The notes under the pieces are model-generated. The model saw only the letters and a program-made list of their open reading frames with translations, had not been told where the DNA came from and searched no databases. From assembly GCA_019116585.1 (NCBI GenBank), contig DXBJ01000023.1, positions 1 through 43,585 on the forward strand: a stretch of 43,585 nt of DNA. Reading direction: 5' to 3'. This document shows positions 1 to 7,436 of this stretch, in pieces. The translations under genes were made by a program, and so were the position numbers. Each line of letters starts with the position of its first letter. The first letter of the stretch is position 1. This DNA is from Candidatus Faecalibacterium gallistercoris. GTDB lineage: Bacteria > Bacillota > Clostridia > Oscillospirales > Ruminococcaceae.

Positions 1-130
1 CTGGCGTTCGCCTGCAAGTTTTGAAGCTGAACTTGCCGCTTCCGCCGCCTGATTGCAGTACACCTTATCTCTCTACATTTTATTCAGCTTTTTCCTCCTG
101 TTTTGTGTCCGTTTTTGGGGGAAGGGCTCA
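1..130 (+). mobile_element. Right end of an IS3-family-like insertion sequence (partial)
   Basis: Two signs point to an insertion sequence end. First, frame 2 closes at 50-52 with a short tail beginning WRSPASFEAEL, which resembles the C-terminus of IS3-family transposases (typically ...LGYRSPAEFE...). Second, bases 106-130 start with TGTCCG, contain a run of five G and end in CTCA. The reverse complement therefore begins TGAG and carries a C-run, the general look of IS3-family terminal inverted repeats. The 78 bases between the transposase stop and the end fit such elements. The left end and most of the transposase are outside the window, so neither the matching repeat nor the target duplication can be seen. 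Confidence 0.5.
2..52 (+). CDS. C-terminal fragment of a transposase (IS3-like), cut by the window edge
   Basis: Only 16 codons before the stop at 50-52 are visible. The residues WRSPASFEAELAASAA resemble the end of the IS3-family integrase-type transposase (OrfB), where a conserved G(Y/W)xSPxxFE motif lies close to the stop. The rest of the gene lies left of the window. The identification rests on a very short stretch plus the inverted-repeat-like sequence that follows, so it is tentative. It could instead be the tail of another upstream gene. Confidence 0.4.
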   Translation, partial: WRSPASFEAELAASAA

Positions 131-897
131 CCTTGATACATATTATGGCGCGAATAATAAGAATCTTGCTGTCCCTGAGAGGAAAACCCCGAAAATTTTT
201 ATAAGCCATTCAAGTAAAGACAAAGAATATGTGCGAAAACTTGTTGATCTACTTGAAAGTATGGGACTTGACAATACTCAAGTTTTTTGCAGTTCATTAC
301 CCGGCTACGATATTCCGATTGGTAAGAATATTTTCGATTATTTGAGGAATCAGTTTCTTACCTATGAGCTTCATGTGTTTTTTATCCACTCAAAATATTA
401 TTACCAAAGCCCCGTCAGTTTGAACGAAATGGGTGCAGCATGGGCACTAAAGACAGAGTATTCTTCACTGCTGCTTCCAGGTTTTGGTTTTGATGAAATG
501 AAGGGCGTAGTGAATAGTCAGGCTATCGCTATTAAACTTGATAATGATAAAACCGAGGTTAAGGATAAACTAAATCAACTTCATTCAAAATTGATTGACG
601 AGTTTGCCCTGACAAGGAAAGCCGATATTGTCTGGGAACAAAAAAGGGACCGTTTTATTGAAGATGTTCTGACCATTCCACCGGCCACTTTTGAAGATGA
701 TGCTCCATCGGTTGAAAGCGATATTGAAATTGTTGGAAAGCGGAGTCCTTGTTCGCAAGTCAGAAGTTGCTAAAGGGAAACACATAACCTATTGTCCGGC
801 TTGCTATCAGAATTATAAAAAGTTGTATCCCATTGTAAAAGGAAGTATGGTAAGAAATCGTTTTTGCTCCAACTGTAAAATGCACTACAATTCATGA
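131..897 (+). pseudogene. TIR-domain protein with C-terminal zinc ribbon, interrupted and frameshifted
   Basis: The frame from 132 encodes a TIR domain: it opens with KIFISHSSKDKEYV and contains the NEMGAAWAL segment, whose Glu (codon 426-428) sits where NAD-cleaving TIR enzymes have their catalytic Glu. That frame stops at 773. The +1 frame carries on to 897 with a zinc ribbon (CPAC...CSNC). Dropping one G of the pair at 735-736 joins the frames as ...EIVESGVLVRKSEV..., so I infer a one-base insertion there or a sequencing error. No in-frame start exists between the IS-like end at 130 and the TIR domain, so the native N-terminus is probably missing. The gene lies 18 bases before pglZ, inside the BREX operon. 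TIR proteins often act in phage defence by consuming NAD+, but this copy is probably inactive as drawn. Confidence 0.7.
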
Positions 898-915
898 TAA
901 AGGAGGGGGAATGCT

Positions 916-3504
916 TTGTCCACAGAATCCATACAATTCAACCTCAAGGAGCGTTTCGCCGCCCCGCTGCCTGAGTTCTACCAGCGCAGGATCATTTTCT
1001 GGCAGGACGAAGACCGGGAGTTTGAGACAACGCTGGATGAGCTGGATCTGCCCGGCGTGAATATCGTCAAGCTCACCGGTACGAATAACTTTGCTGTAAA
1101 GAAGCTGCTGCTCCATGACGATCTGACTGGCAACTATCTCATCTATAACCCGTTTTCCTATGCAGCTCCGCAGGACGACTGGCTGCGGGATATTGAGCTG
1201 TATAGCGAAGAGTTTCGAGCTGACTACTACTCGATCCTCATGAACGAGCTGAACATCAATCCAAGTCCGGTCATGCGCCGGACAGTCAAACTGTATGCAA
1301 CATTCTTCGATAACAAGGAGCGAGTGGCCAAGCTGCGCAAGATCGGACGGGAATATCAGACCCCACTGCAGCTCCATATCGACATTATGGCTGTCCTCGC
1401 CGGTCTTTCCGGCGGATCGGCGCAGGATGTCTTCATTGCAGTGCTTGCCGCCGGACTGGACGAGGAAAGCAATGCCGTCCTGAACAATATCAAGAAGTTC
1501 GGCAACATCGAAGCATTCTGGCAGCTTGTGCGCAAATACACCGGTTTCATTCATGAGGAAAATCAGCCGCTCGGCTTTTTCGCTTCCCATGTGCTGATGA
1601 CCGCCATTGCGCAGACCATGAATCCCAGCGTTTTCAAAGGATTGGAACGCTTCATTTCTGAGTCCAACCGGGCATACTGTTACAGCATTGTCCATGAATG
1701 GCGCAACCGGGAAGACAATACCGCGCTCTGGGATTTGTGCCGCACCGTAGAACAGGAATTGCAGCTTCCCTCCCGCTTTGACAAGCAGGAGATTGAAACA
1801 CTGCTGACAGGTGACATCTTCCCTTCGATCCACGAGGTTATCCTGAAACGCTTCTTCTCTGAAGCGGCTGAACAAGTGGTCAAGCCTGACCTGATCCTGA
1901 AAACAGTGGAGAATCGCCGCACTTCCGGCTGGATCGAGCATTTCACCGATTACTATGACTGCCTCTATTTCATTGCGAAAATGCAGGAGTTCTATCAGAA
2001 CAACGCCGCCGGTTTTCATATCGTGGAGCCGAAGGCAGTCTGGAAGCTCTATACGGAAAAGGCATTTGAAATGGACAGCTTCTATCGCCATTTTCACTAT
2101 GCCTTTAGCTGCACCCTCAAGGACAGCAACCCTCTTTTGGAGGACAAGTTGAAACACGCGGCGGAGTATGTGGAGGGGTTGTATCAGAACTGGTATCTCA
2201 AGGAGCTGACTGGCTGCTGGACAAATGCGATCTCTGACAACCTTGCTTCGTTGGGTTACGTCTCTGAAATTGCAAAGCAGCGCGATTTTTACGCACGCTA
2301 TATCCGACCCCTTGCCGGAAAGAACACTCGCGCCTTTGTGATTATCTCGGATGCACTGCGCTATGAAGTCGCAGTGGAGCTGTGCGATACCCTGATCCGT
2401 ACAACCAAGGGAACAGCAAAATTGGAAGCAATGCAAGCAATCTTCCCATCCGTCACCAAGTTTGGTATGGCGGCTCTGCTGCCAGGGCGAAAAGTCAGTG
2501 TTGATGAGGACATGGGAGTCTATGTCGAGGATATGCCTACCAGCTCCACACAGGAGCGTGAGAAAGTTCTCTGCATTGGCAATCTGAACAGCGTTGCCAT
2601 CCAGTATAACGACGTGCTGAGCATGAAGCGAGCCGAGCGCAGGGAGCTTGTGAGCGGTAAAGAAGTGGTCTACATTTACCACAACACCATAGATGCCATT
2701 GGTGACAAAGCCCCAACGGAGAACAAGGTTTTTGAGGCTTGCGAGGATGCCATTCAGGAGATTTCCAATATTCTCCGTATTATCGTCAACGATATGCAGG
2801 GTACAGATATTTTCATCACGTCCGACCACGGATTTCTCTATACTTACCGTCCTCTCACCGAAGGGGACAAAATCAGTAAGAATATCTTCACGGGGAAGGT
2901 ATATGAGGTAGGCAGACGTTATGCCCTGACCGAGCCGTCTGCAACGGGTGAATATCTTCTTCCTGTGCAGCTTGACAGTGAGTTCAGCGGCACACCGGTC
3001 AAGGGATATACACCGCAGGATTCCACACGGATCAAGATTTCCGGTGGAGGCGAAAACTATGTGCATGGCGGTGTGAGCTTGCAGGAGCTTTGCGTTCCGG
3101 TTATCATATTCAAGAATCTCCGCACAAGCAGCAAGAAGTACGTCGAGGTTTCCAATGCGGAATTGAAGCTGCTCAGTGAGAGCCGAAAAGTATCAAACCT
3201 TCTGTTCTCTCTCGACTTCTTCCAGAGACAGCCGGTTGGCGACAAAGTGCAGCCCTGTGCCTATACGATCTACATGACAGATGATGAAGGTGTTCCAGTC
3301 AGTGACAGACAGACCGTGAATGCAGACCGAACCAGCCTGAATGCGTCTGAGCGCGTCTTCCGGGTGCGTTTCAACCTGAAAGCTGGAGCTTACGATAACA
3401 AGAAGATATATCGCTTAGTCATTGCAAACGATACAGACCTGCCGGAGGAAGTAGAGTTCCATATCGACATTGCCCTAGCGGATGACTTTGGATTTGACTT
3501 GTAA
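916..3504 (+). CDS. pglZ: BREX system PglZ protein (alkaline-phosphatase-superfamily domain)
   Basis: The 862-residue protein matches type 1 BREX PglZ in length and layout. An N-terminal region of about 450 residues precedes a phosphatase-superfamily core with the metal-site motifs SDALRYE (about 478-484) and SDHG (about 636-639). PglZ is essential for BREX, which methylates the host chromosome and blocks phage replication, but its substrate is not settled. Translation starts at TTG: AGGAGGGGG at 901-909 ends six bases before it, and no better in-frame start is near. It follows the TIR pseudogene by 18 bases and precedes brxL by 15, so all three look co-transcribed. The order pglZ-brxL is that of type 1 BREX, in which pglX would lie upstream. 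The frame is intact. Confidence 0.93.
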   Translation: MSTESIQFNLKERFAAPLPEFYQRRIIFWQDEDREFETTLDELDLPGVNIVKLTGTNNFAVKKLLLHDDLTGNYLIYNPFSYAAPQDDWLRDIELYSEEFRADYYSILMNELNINPSPVMRRTVKLYATFFDNKERVAKLRKIGREYQTPLQLHIDIMAVLAGLSGGSAQDVFIAVLAAGLDEESNAVLNNIKKFGNIEAFWQLVRKYTGFIHEENQPLGFFASHVLMTAIAQTMNPSVFKGLERFISESNRAYCYSIVHEWRNREDNTALWDLCRTVEQELQLPSRFDKQEIETLLTGDIFPSIHEVILKRFFSEAAEQVVKPDLILKTVENRRTSGWIEHFTDYYDCLYFIAKMQEFYQNNAAGFHIVEPKAVWKLYTEKAFEMDSFYRHFHYAFSCTLKDSNPLLEDKLKHAAEYVEGLYQNWYLKELTGCWTNAISDNLASLGYVSEIAKQRDFYARYIRPLAGKNTRAFVIISDALRYEVAVELCDTLIRTTKGTAKLEAMQAIFPSVTKFGMAALLPGRKVSVDEDMGVYVEDMPTSSTQEREKVLCIGNLNSVAIQYNDVLSMKRAERRELVSGKEVVYIYHNTIDAIGDKAPTENKVFEACEDAIQEISNILRIIVNDMQGTDIFITSDHGFLYTYRPLTEGDKISKNIFTGKVYEVGRRYALTEPSATGEYLLPVQLDSEFSGTPVKGYTPQDSTRIKISGGGENYVHGGVSLQELCVPVIIFKNLRTSSKKYVEVSNAELKLLSESRKVSNLLFSLDFFQRQPVGDKVQPCAYTIYMTDDEGVPVSDRQTVNADRTSLNASERVFRVRFNLKAGAYDNKKIYRLVIANDTDLPEEVEFHIDIALADDFGFDL

Positions 3505-3519
3505 AGGAGGTTTTGAAGG

Positions 3520-5589
3520 ATGAGCGAATTTGTTGAAGGAAATACCGTCGAGGATGCAAATGTAGAAATTAATCACAAACTGCGTCAGATATTCGACGGC
3601 AGGATCGTCCGTAAAGACCTCACGAAGAAAATCAAAGAGGGCGCAAATGTGCCTATCTATGTCCTTGAGTTTCTTTTGGGGCAGTATTGTAGTTCTGATG
3701 ATCCGGATGTCATTGAAGCTGGCGTAAACAATGTTAAGCATATATTGGCAGAGAACTATGTCCGCCCGGATGAGGCACAGAAGATCCTCTCTGTATTGCG
3801 TCAGCGCGGCAGCTATACTGTCATTGACAAGATTACAGTCAACCTGAATATTAAAACAGACAGTTATGAGGCAGAGTTCTCCAATCTGGGCATTAAGAAT
3901 ATCCCCATTTCCGAGGAATATCCGACCAAGTATGACCGATTGCTCTGCGGCGGGATCTGGTGCATTGTTCAGCTTGAATACGAATATGTGGAAGAGGACA
4001 AGCACCGTTCTCCGATCCTGATTCATAAACTGACGCCAATTCAAATGCCTCATGTGGATATAGAAGAGTTAAAGCAGGGACGAAAAGTCTTCACCGAAGA
4101 AGAGTGGATCAAAGTATTGCTACGCTCTATCGGCATGGAACCAGACAAATTCAATGACCGCGAGCGGTGGCTTTTGCTGACTCGACTTCTGCCTTTGGTG
4201 GAGAATAACTTCAACCTTTGTGAGTTGGGACCACGCAGCACCGGAAAGTCTCATATCTACAAGGAGATTTCGCCCAACAGCATCCTTATCTCCGGCGGTC
4301 AGACAACCGTTGCGAATCTATTCTACAATATGAGCAGGAAGACCGTAGGACTTGTAGGTCTTTGGGACTGCGTTGCTTTCGACGAGGTTGCCGGAATCCA
4401 TTTCAAGGACAAAGATGGCATTCAGATTATGAAGGACTACATGGCTTCTGGGTCCTTCGCCCGTGGCAAGGAAGAAAAAGAGGCAAGCGCTTCTATGGTA
4501 TTTGTGGGCAACATCAATCAAAGTGTGGATGTACTGCTGAAAACGTCCAGCCTCTTTGATCCCTTCCCGCCTGAAATGGGAACTGATACAGCATTTCTTG
4601 ACCGACTTCACTGCTACATCCCCGGTTGGGAGATCCCAAAGTTCAGACCTGAACACTTTACCGATGACTATGGTTTCATCACTGATTACCTCGCTGAGTT
4701 TATCCGCGAACTGCGCAAAGAGCAGCACGGGGATGAGCTGGACAAGTATTTTCGCCTTGGTAAGAATCTGAATCAGAGAGATACCATTGCCGTTCGGAAA
4801 ATGGTGGATGGATTTATCAAACTGCTGTACCCAGACGGAGAATACACGAAGGAGCAGCTTGAGGAAATTCTAAAAATCTCGTTGGAAATGCGCCGGCGAG
4901 TAAAGGAACAGCTCAAGAAGCTGGGCGGTATGGAATTTTATGATGTCAACTTCTCCTACATTGATTTGGAGTCGTTTGAAGAGCGTTATGTCAGCGTACC
5001 AGAACAAGGCGGAGGAAAACTCATCCCTGAAGGAATGTGCAATCCCGGCCAGGTCTATACGGTTTCGCAGGGTAAGTCCGGTATGATAGGTGTATATCGA
5101 TTGGAGTCTCAAATGCTGCCGGGTAACGGTAGATTTGAGCGCACCGGCATTGGTTCAGATTCAAAAAGCAAAGAGGCGGCAAATACCGCTTTCAATTACC
5201 TGAAAGCCAATGCTGGAAGAATCAGCGCTTCTATCAGCACAACGACCAAGGACTATATCATCAACTATCAGGATTTGCAAGGAATTGGCATGACCGGAAA
5301 ACTTGCTTTGCCCACTCTGATTGCACTTTGTTCTATTGCACTTAGCAAACCGACCATAAGCAGCCTCGCTGTTTTAGGTGAGATTAGTATTGCCGGTACA
5401 ATGATCAAGGTAGATGAGCTGGCGAATGCGCTGCAAGTTTGCCTTGACAGCGGAGCTAAAAAGGTACTCCTACCTATCACGTCTGCAGCGGATCTTGGAT
5501 CTGTTCCTTCTGAGCTGATTGGTTGCTTCAATTTAATCTTCTACCAAAGCGCTGAGGATGCGGTTTACAAGGCTCTCGGTGTAGAGTGA
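3520..5589 (+). CDS. brxL: BREX system protein BrxL (AAA+ ATPase with Lon-like C-terminal domain)
   Basis: This 689-residue protein has the BrxL layout. After an N-terminal region of about 200 residues comes an AAA+ core with Walker A GPRSTGKS (237-244) and Walker B ending in DE (288-289), then a Lon-protease-like fold over roughly the last 130 residues. In that fold the position of the Lon catalytic Ser reads GMTGK (about 590-594), and the usual Lys region reads DELANAL. The Ser-Lys dyad therefore appears lost, in keeping with BrxL acting as a DNA-engaging AAA+ machine rather than a protease. The ATG at 3520 follows AAAGGAGG at 3503-3510. It is the last gene of the BREX operon, and no terminator is evident right after it. 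Confidence 0.93.
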   Translation: MSEFVEGNTVEDANVEINHKLRQIFDGRIVRKDLTKKIKEGANVPIYVLEFLLGQYCSSDDPDVIEAGVNNVKHILAENYVRPDEAQKILSVLRQRGSYTVIDKITVNLNIKTDSYEAEFSNLGIKNIPISEEYPTKYDRLLCGGIWCIVQLEYEYVEEDKHRSPILIHKLTPIQMPHVDIEELKQGRKVFTEEEWIKVLLRSIGMEPDKFNDRERWLLLTRLLPLVENNFNLCELGPRSTGKSHIYKEISPNSILISGGQTTVANLFYNMSRKTVGLVGLWDCVAFDEVAGIHFKDKDGIQIMKDYMASGSFARGKEEKEASASMVFVGNINQSVDVLLKTSSLFDPFPPEMGTDTAFLDRLHCYIPGWEIPKFRPEHFTDDYGFITDYLAEFIRELRKEQHGDELDKYFRLGKNLNQRDTIAVRKMVDGFIKLLYPDGEYTKEQLEEILKISLEMRRRVKEQLKKLGGMEFYDVNFSYIDLESFEERYVSVPEQGGGKLIPEGMCNPGQVYTVSQGKSGMIGVYRLESQMLPGNGRFERTGIGSDSKSKEAANTAFNYLKANAGRISASISTTTKDYIINYQDLQGIGMTGKLALPTLIALCSIALSKPTISSLAVLGEISIAGTMIKVDELANALQVCLDSGAKKVLLPITSAADLGSVPSELIGCFNLIFYQSAEDAVYKALGVE

Positions 5590-5809
5590 ATTTGCGGGAG
5601 ACTTTAACCGTGCGCGTCAGTTCTGGCGTGCATGCCCAGACACCGTCCAGTCAGGCAGCGGCCCGCATTCAGATGGAACTGGATGCGTAAGAAGAAACCT
5701 TTGCGATTTTCCTGTTTCCTTGCAGCGGCTTGAGTCGATGGATATGGGGTTTATAGATGAATTGTATCTGGAATATATACGCCATAACTCTACAGATTTT
5801 CCGATATAG
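5585..5809 (+). pseudogene. Degraded open frame between brxL and the ATPase gene
   Basis: One frame stays open for 74 codons from just inside the end of brxL to the stop at 5807-5809. Its only ATG (5738) would give 23 residues, MDMGFIDELYLEYIRHN... The upstream part (EFAGDFNRARQFW...) has a protein-like composition but no start codon with a ribosome binding site. This could be the 3' remnant of a gene lost during island rearrangement, or chance. I do not recognise the family. Confidence 0.25.
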
Positions 5810-5819
5810 GAATAAAACA

Positions 5820-5848
5820 TTGAATGCAGGGCAAATTCGTGCTATAAT
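5820..5848 (+). promoter_or_regulatory. Sigma-70-type promoter of the DUF4143 ATPase gene
   Basis: TTGAAT (5820-5825), a 17-base spacer and a perfect TATAAT (5843-5848) lie just before the gene. The expected start is near 5855, where AGGAGG (5855-5860) begins, so the mRNA leader would be only about 15 bases. The gene is thus separately transcribed from the BREX operon. Confidence 0.8.
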
Positions 5849-5868
5849 CGGAACAGGAGGCGACGGTC

Positions 5869-7092
5869 ATGGTAGAACGGAAAGAATACTTGCAGCAGTT
5901 GTTGTCCTGGAAAGATGAACAGGTTATTAAAGTAGTCACCGGCATTCGCCGCTGTGGAAAGTCCACCCTTTTGCAGCAGTACCAGAACCTGCTGCGTCAG
6001 CAGGGTGTCAGCGACGCTCAGATCATTGCCATTAACTTTGAGGATCTGGCGTACGAATCACTGTTAGATTACGCGGCCCTCTATCGTTTTATCAAGGAAA
6101 GGCTGCAGCCGGACAGGATGACCTACATCTTCCTGGATGAGATTCAGAAGGTGCCATCTTTTGAAAAGGCAGTGGATAGCCTTTACGTCCAGCCAAATAC
6201 CGACCTCTATATCACTGGGTCCAACGCCTATCTGCTGTCGGGTGATCTGGCGACTTTTCTCACAGGCCGGTATGTGGAAATTTCAATGTTGCCTCTCTCG
6301 TTTCGGGAATTTGTGGAGGTAACCGGGTTGTCCGCAGAACAGGCATTCGTGGAATATGGAAAAAGCGGCTCCCTGCCCTATGTAGCTGCCATGGACCGGA
6401 CGGATGAAAAGGTGGATGCCTATCTGGAAGGTATCTACAACACAGTCATTGTGAAGGATATTGAGGACCGGCAGAGCCGCAAGGAAACCGACCCCAAAAA
6501 GCGTAAGGTAACCGACATTGTTTTGCTCAAGACCATTGCCCGGTATCTGGCTAGTGTGATTGGCAGTCCGGTTTCTATCAAGAGTGTGGCGGATTATCTG
6601 ATTTCCTCGGGTCGAAAGGTATCCACCAATACCGTCAGCGACTATATGGAGGCGCTCATCGAGTCCTATGTATTCTATCCCGCTGAGCGGTTTGACATTG
6701 TGGGCAAACAGCTGCTGAAATCCAACCGCAAGATGTATATGGTGGATCTGGGGTTGCGGAATCACATTCTGCCCCGCAAGCGCTATGATTTGGGTTTCTC
6801 CATCGAGAACATGGTCTATTTTGAATTGCTTCGCCGCGGCTACCGGGTGGCTGTTGGCAAAAATGGAACCGCCGAGGTGGATTTTGTGGCCCAAAAACAG
6901 GGGATCCTCACGTATTATCAGGTTACGGCGGATATGACGGCCGAGGAGACTTTTGAGCGGGAGATGCGTCCGCTCCGGTCCATCCGCGACAACTATGAAA
7001 AGATCGTTCTGACGCTTGACCGCTTTACCTTGGGCAACTATGACGGAATAAAAGTTTTGAACGTTCTGGATTGGCTGCTGGGGCAGGCGTGA
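5869..7092 (+). CDS. AAA family ATPase with DUF4143 (AAA_14 type)
   Basis: This 407-residue protein belongs to the widespread AAA_14/DUF4143 ATPases. Walker A is GIRRCGKST (25-33), Walker B is FLDEIQK (88-94), and a sensor-like ITGSNAYLLSG segment follows. The C-terminal DUF4143 region (about 200-370) has the spaced EVDF...YYQV pattern (from about 336) of the PD-(D/E)xK nuclease-like fold. The cellular role of the family is unproven; members are frequent in accessory DNA of gut bacteria and archaea. ATG 5869 has AGGAGG eight bases upstream and its own promoter. It is the last gene before the tRNA attachment site. Its composition is intermediate between the island and the core. Confidence 0.85.
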   Translation: MVERKEYLQQLLSWKDEQVIKVVTGIRRCGKSTLLQQYQNLLRQQGVSDAQIIAINFEDLAYESLLDYAALYRFIKERLQPDRMTYIFLDEIQKVPSFEKAVDSLYVQPNTDLYITGSNAYLLSGDLATFLTGRYVEISMLPLSFREFVEVTGLSAEQAFVEYGKSGSLPYVAAMDRTDEKVDAYLEGIYNTVIVKDIEDRQSRKETDPKKRKVTDIVLLKTIARYLASVIGSPVSIKSVADYLISSGRKVSTNTVSDYMEALIESYVFYPAERFDIVGKQLLKSNRKMYMVDLGLRNHILPRKRYDLGFSIENMVYFELLRRGYRVAVGKNGTAEVDFVAQKQGILTYYQVTADMTAEETFEREMRPLRSIRDNYEKIVLTLDRFTLGNYDGIKVLNVLDWLLGQA

Positions 7093-7115
7093 GAAGATGC
7101 CGGGATTGCGTTTGC

Positions 7116-7134
7116 GTTCAACAAAAGTTCAACA
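7116..7134 (+). repeat. Two direct copies of GTTCAACA
   Basis: GTTCAACA occurs at 7116-7123 and 7127-7134, a period of 11 bases or about one helical turn. Short direct repeats of this spacing next to a tRNA attachment site are typical arm-type binding sites of tyrosine integrases. That role is inferred; no integrase is in the window. Confidence 0.4.
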
Positions 7135-7175
7135 CAACGGCTTCAAGCCGTAAAAACCTATGCGACAAGAAAAAA

Positions 7176-7224
7176 GAACAAACCGCGAAAATCGGCTTGT
7201 AAAGCCAAGTTACGCGATTTGTTC
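7176..7224. repeat. Nested inverted repeats beside the attachment site
   Basis: GAACAAACCGCG (7176-7187) faces CGCGATTTGTTC (7213-7224), an inverted repeat with one mismatch. Inside it GGCTT (7194-7198) faces AAGCC (7202-7206). Just upstream, ACGGCTTCAAGCCGT (7137-7151) is a perfect palindrome apart from its central base. There is no T-run after these, so they are more likely integrase or excisionase sites than terminators. Confidence 0.4.
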
Positions 7225-7251
7225 CAATGCGGTGAAAAAGGCTGACTGGAA

Positions 7252-7296
7252 CTCATAACCCGAAGGTCGTTGGTTCAAATCCAGCCCCCGCAACCA
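7252..7296 (+). other. 3' half of tRNA-Met (CAU): attachment site marking the island edge
   Basis: The sequence starts in the anticodon loop (CTCATAA, CAT anticodon) and runs through the variable loop. It has a proper T arm (GTTGG, TTCAAAT loop, CCAGC), the 3' acceptor strand CCCCGCA and a terminal ACCA ending at 7296. Upstream bases do not pair as an anticodon stem, D arm or 5' acceptor strand, so this is not a whole tRNA. Identity from the anticodon loop to the 3' end is the usual crossover region when an element integrates into a tRNA gene. The intact copy should lie at the other end of the island, left of the window. Confidence 0.8.
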
Positions 7297-7298
7297 CT

Positions 7299-7334
7299 AA
7301 TATGACCGATCAAACGATCGGTCATATTTCTTTT
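7299..7334 (+). terminator. Terminator directly after the tRNA-Met 3' end
   Basis: A 12-base perfect stem, ATATGACCGATC (7300-7311) with its complement at 7316-7327, encloses an AAAC loop and is followed by TTTCTTTTT. It begins three bases after the tRNA end, so it was probably the terminator of the original tRNA-Met gene. Confidence 0.85.
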
Positions 7335-7356
7335 TACTTTCATCCCGGGAAAGCAA

Positions 7357-7396
7357 TGCAAAAAATCCCCCGCCCAAAGGCAGGGGATTTTTTGCA
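7357..7396. terminator. Terminator of fhs (usable in both directions)
   Basis: A 14-base perfect stem pairs 7357-7370 with 7383-7396 and carries A/T runs on both sides. It lies 40 bases past the fhs stop codon. Read on the - strand it is G/C stem then TTTTTT. It also blocks + strand transcription coming from the island. Confidence 0.9.
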
Positions 7397-7436
7397 TATT
7401 GGAGCGGCTGCGCGGCAAAGAGGGGCGCGCCGGGGC

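Larger units (their letters stand above)
131..7296. mobile_element. Right part of a defence island integrated at a tRNA-Met gene
   Basis: This stretch has much lower GC and more A/T-ending codons than the DNA after 7300. It holds phage-defence genes (TIR, pglZ, brxL) and a DUF4143 ATPase, and it ends exactly at a 3' tRNA-Met fragment preceded by short repeats. This is the usual layout of elements inserted by tyrosine integrases into tRNA genes. The left boundary, the integrase and the intact tRNA would lie outside the window. The IS-like element at 1-130 appears to be a later insertion into the island. Confidence 0.6.

Noticed and set aside
892-3066. Long - strand open frame opposite pglZ
   Set aside because: pglZ has a proper ribosome binding site, family motifs and operon context; the antisense frame has none.
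7220-7296. A whole tRNA-Met gene
   Set aside because: Only the part from the anticodon loop onward fits; no D arm, anticodon 5' strand or 5' acceptor strand pairs upstream.
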